Assembly (NCBI GenBank): GCA_013368325.1
Contig: JAACJK010000058.1
Span: 744,001 to 808,000 of the forward strand
Source of the DNA: Ephemerocybe angulata
Lineage: Eukaryota > Basidiomycota > Agaricomycetes > Agaricales > Psathyrellaceae
Direction of reading: 5' to 3'
Length of the DNA stretch: 64,000 bases
The number at the start of each line of letters is the position of its first letter. Within the stretch, counting starts at the first letter, position 1. The notes below the pieces were generated by a model. The model saw nothing but the letters and a program-made list of their open reading frames with translations, searched no databases and had not been told where the DNA came from. This document shows, piece by piece, positions 60,501 to 64,000 of this stretch. The position numbers and the translations under genes were made by a program.

Positions 60501-62040
60501 GCACTAGCAGGCGATAACCACGCTCTGCACGTCCCGAGGATTGGAAACGTCTCAAGTCCACCAAGCGGGCGCCACGCGGCGGCTAGGGGGTGAATATGAA
60601 TGTGAGATCGGTCACCCTTCGATGGCACACGTTTACAGTGGCTTACTTTCCTGCCAGTTTGTATCCAGAACACGGATAAGGTGAGCCCAGTCATCGCTCT
60701 CGGGCGCTAAAATATGTGCTAACTCGACCAGCCAGTCTTTTCCGAAGGACTTTCGAGTTTCAGTCAACGTCGGTACCCTGCTATCTGCAATTCCCAGACT
60801 GCAATACTGCCCGACATCTTCGTTGTACCACCGTATCAGCCTTCGCTCTCCATTCGATCCCCGTCATATCCGAATGGATTTGGCCTCGCTCGACCTGCCA
60901 CGGTTCCATGAATCGAACTCCCCCGCTCAACACCCACTCGCTCTCTTTCTCTTCTCGGCACCCCGCTTTTACCGCTCCCACCTGAATCACTGGGGAATTC
61001 CGCAAAGCGTCAAGGAGAGTGCCAGGACGAAGCTGTAGCATCGCTTTTGAAGAAGACCTGGGTTATCCACACACATCAGCGATTGATACAGGGGATCGCG
61101 AGACTTGCATGAGAGGAGCTCGACGTTGCTGCAGGGATGGAGTTTCGAGGGCGATGATGTGGAGACCCTGGTCCATAGCGGACGCCGTCGACCTCTCACC
61201 CACGACACTCATACCCGCCCACACCAGCCATACCGAGCGAGCCGGATAACAGACCGTGAAGCGGTCGAAGCACAGGGCCGCTGTTGGGCAGGACACGGCG
61301 TTGGCTGGATGGGACGCAAAGCGAGTAAGCTCGCGATGAACATTACTTTTGATGATTGATTTACCTCTCGCAAGGCCTACCGCCATCGCTTCTCGCACGT
61401 AGTCCTGCCGTTGTCGTTGAAGGTTCTGCGACCTGCCTCGTCGAAACGCCAATCCAAGCTTTTGATCGGCTGGCCTTTATTCGACCGCCCTTCCTCATCA
61501 GCTGGTGATTATAGTTTGTAGGACGGGGCGAACTTGGCCAGGGCTGGATAGTATCTTCCGCTTCTCGATGGTCGACCTGTTGGCGTCTGTTACCCTTTTA
61601 CGTTATACCATCCTGGCTACCTGCACACCTTGGCATTGCTATCGTCGCCGTCATCGGTTGCCTGCGATCCTGAGGCCACGACATATATGTAATTCACTCC
61701 GAGTGTTGAGAATCAGATTCTCTCAATCTTTGCAATGTATGATCTGGCGTCTCGGAGGGGAGAATCTAAGGAGATCCGAGGGTAGTTGTCTAGAATATAT
61801 GTGGAGTGACTCGCTCAGGACTGGGATAGGTTGTAGCGTCCTTACGCACCAGAGATCTGAGGGACACTCCACGCATACATCCTAACATATCGATGTCCTG
61901 GGAAAACTGCGACTGTATCTAGAGGACAGTCTCGGTGAATGCAGCCGAGAATCGCCTGAAGGTCCGCCTGGGCAAGAGAATGGCCATCGATTCGGAAGAA
62001 GAGCGGGGGAAATGGCGGTCAATTGGCTTGCTGATGATTC
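57569..62040 (+). repeat. Spacer copy 3 between NLR-4 and NLR-5
   Basis: Shortest version (4.8 kb from stop to next ATG). It contains the 3' flank, a short piece of the 31550 block, then blocks like 32180-32470, 34040-34200 and 34430-35660 (matching segments here at 59440-59660, 60065-60220, 60400-61500). The region 59340-59660 is the one found inverted at 5590-5900. No intact gene. Confidence 0.6.
58118..58478 (-). repeat. Two downstream reverse-complement motifs of NLR-4
   Basis: AAATAAGCGCCC at 58118-58129 and GAATAAGCGCCC at 58467-58478, 550 and 899 bp after the stop. Confidence 0.55.
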
Positions 62041-62049
62041 AAGCGTCGC

Positions 62050-62061
62050 GGGCGCTTATTT
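62050..62061 (+). promoter_or_regulatory. Conserved element 308 bp upstream of NLR-5
   Basis: GGGCGCTTATTT, same spacing as NLR-4. Confidence 0.5.
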
Positions 62062-62357
62062 ACGAAACGTAGGTGTTAGGGTTTTTCGCTTTCCAACTAC
62101 AACAGACGGAAACCAGGAGTCTGCAGCCTTCTCTTGCACTCTGTGTTAAACTGTCCCGGGTTCCAAATGGTCAGCAGGAGTATGTACAACACCCATGAGT
62201 ACGTTCGCGGGTGTCATGGCGAACACTATGTGTGAGCGGGGAGCGGAGCTCAAATCCGAGGTTGTTCCCGACCATCACCAGGCCCTTCGTTGTGCGAACC
62301 CCCCTTCTTCTTTCCTCAGACCATTGCACGAAGGAAAACCGTCCGAAGCCGGCTAAA

Positions 62358-64000
62358 ATGAGCGCGCCCACTCCGGGTCCGGGGCCAAGCAAATCACGCA
62401 AACGAGACAGATTGAAGCGATTCTTCAACATCGATCGAAAGAAAGAACCCATTCCGTCTCCGCCTTCCACGACAACGAAGGAGACTCGAAACAGAGGCTT
62501 CGAGGGCGTGAAGACGGTTCTGGAAGCCGTGGTCAGTGTAGGGGATGCATTTCCCCCATTGAAAAGTACGGCGGCTGGGATGCTGGTTATCCTGAAGGCT
62601 GTTGAGGTGAGTCTTCAACGTCCAGAGCAGCATGGGATCCTTTCTCAGACGAAACTATCAGGCTTATGGGGAGAACCGTGAAGAATTCAGAAAACTCCTA
62701 GAGAGGTTGGAGGTGCTTTCAGAGATCATGGCTTCCTGCCCGGCCAATGTTCCGCAGGGGGTGGGAGATCGATTCAGTGGGCTTGCACGGTGAGCATCAG
62801 ATGTTGTGTCGTGGCGAGCTGATCCTAAGCATGAGCATGTATAGTATAGTTGAAGAAAAGAAGGAAATACTGGAACACAGACTCGACCCGAACAGGTCAT
62901 CTCTGGAGCGCGTGATTCTGTCTCCCCAGGACAAGGAGGAGGTGTTGAAGATCACCCAGGAGATCAGGTTCGCGATTGAGATAGCGTTGGTGCGATTCTC
63001 CTTGGACGCGTCGGCTCCGTCCTCCGTGACTGATATGTACGCACCCTCTAGTTCAAATCCACATTTCAGAACGAAGTTCGTACCTTGCAAGTTGTCGATG
63101 GAGTCGGATGGCTGAAAGACAAGATTACAGGTACGTGTGTGCCTGGCCCCATTTACCCTGCCCACCAGAGTGCTTAAATCCATTGTCCAGTTATTGAGGA
63201 CGCCTCCGGTGCGATTCGCGGTGTTGAAAGAGATATTAAGTTTCTTCGCCGATCAGGCAGGTCGTTTTACTGTCCTTTTTGTCGAGTCACTAATTTCGAT
63301 ATATAGAGCTACTCAAGAAGCTAGGAGAAGTAGAAGGTGCAGAGTACTCCAACCCCGAAAGAGGTACTGGCTGCACCCCGGGATCCCGACTCGCCCTCCT
63401 CGCTATGCTTCTCGTCTGGGCGACAGACCCAACGTCGCCGCATGTCTTCTGGCTCAGCGGGCCGGCTGGCACGGGGAAGACGGCGGTGTCGAAAACTCTA
63501 TGTGCTGAGCTCGACGAACGACGACTACTTGGCGGCAGCTTCTTCTGTACTCTCAAGGAGCGGGACCTGCAGGACGTTTACCTTATCGTTCCTACCCTTG
63601 CGCGAATTCTGGCCGAAACGCGACCCGACTTCGGAGCGGCTCTCCAGGACGTTCTAGAAAGCGACCAGGAGTGTCGAACTCCGACAAAAATGGCGTTGGA
63701 CAGGCAGTACCAGAAGTTCATCCGCGAGCCTGCGGAGCGAATCTTCAAGTCTGGAGACGCCCTCGTCATCTGCATTGATGCTCTGGATGAATGCAGGAAT
63801 CCGGATGCTATATCTCAGTTTCTTGCTGTGTTGTTGCGTGGTCCGACGGCTCGTCTGAAATTCATGCTCACCAGCCGCCCAGAGGTCGTCCTCCGAAAGT
63901 CCTTCAAGTCGTACACCCACGACGGGCAGTTTCGCCTGTACGACATCGAGGATCACATCGTTAAAGCCGACATTACTCTCTTCCTCGCCGAGCGGTTTCG
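62358..64000 (+). CDS. NLR-5: NACHT-WD40 receptor, 3' part beyond the window
   Basis: Exons: 62358-62606, 62662-62789, 62845-62989, 63052-63130, 63191-63256, then 63307 to the window edge. N-terminus MSAPTPGPGPSKSRKRDRLK; helical domain nearly identical to NLR-4. The NACHT exon is open to the end of the window with SGPAGTGKTAVSKTLCAEL, VICIDALDECRNPDA and FMLTSRPE. Intron 5 starts GC (GATCAG|GCAGGT) where the paralogs have GT, so it is a GC-AG intron; the nearest GT (63261) would shift the frame. Exon lengths otherwise match the family. The region after ~63700 diverges more from NLR-4 than the upstream part does. The WD40 array must lie beyond 64000. Confidence 0.88.

Overview
The window looks like a nuclear segment from a filamentous basidiomycete, most likely an Agaricomycete. 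The evidence is: GT-AG introns of about 50-60 nt in every gene; large NACHT-WD40 (NLR/STAND) genes with 14-blade propellers and the tail typical of mushroom-forming fungi; an intron-containing elongator tRNA-Met; and fungal-type MOB4/phocein, small secreted proteins and DNA-transposon MITEs. Exon models were built by hand from splice signals and checked by comparing paralogs. Exons 2, 4, 5 and 9 have the same length in every NLR copy where they are present, and exons 3 and 6 vary by at most 3 and 6 nt.

Layout. Positions 1-5000 carry a minus-strand NLR (cut by the left edge) with a decayed ubiquitin-like (UBL) gene upstream. Positions 5060-9560 hold inverted spacer debris and an NLR relic, plus a small secreted-protein gene. 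Positions 10161-21015 are ordinary single-copy genome: MOB4/phocein, an importin-beta fragment, a DUF7330-like protein, tRNA-Met(CAT), two paralogous secreted mini-proteins ending in CRLINACI, and a pogo-like MITE. Positions 23009-64000 hold an intact prenylated UBL gene followed by four head-to-tail NLR genes (the last cut by the right edge). The NLRs are separated by repeated spacers of about 5-11 kb. These spacers hold shared blocks of decayed sequence, a hAT-type MITE with a perfect 8-bp target duplication, and a second inverted-repeat element.

The left NLR+UBL segment and the segment at about 23.1-28.4 kb are an inverted duplication around a roughly 18 kb centre. The tandem NLRs arose by unit duplication. 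Every NLR has a GGGCGCYTATT-like element 297-308 bp before its ATG. The three NLRs whose 3' ends are visible also carry the reverse complement about 550-570 and 900-945 bp after the stop, so each is bracketed by inverted copies of one motif. These NLRs combine an N-terminal helical bundle (possibly of the HeLo/MLKL membrane-acting kind), a NACHT switch and a two-propeller sensor. By family knowledge they are candidates for non-self recognition and cell-death signalling. The adjacent membrane-anchored UBL gene was duplicated with its NLR and may be a functional partner; that is inference.
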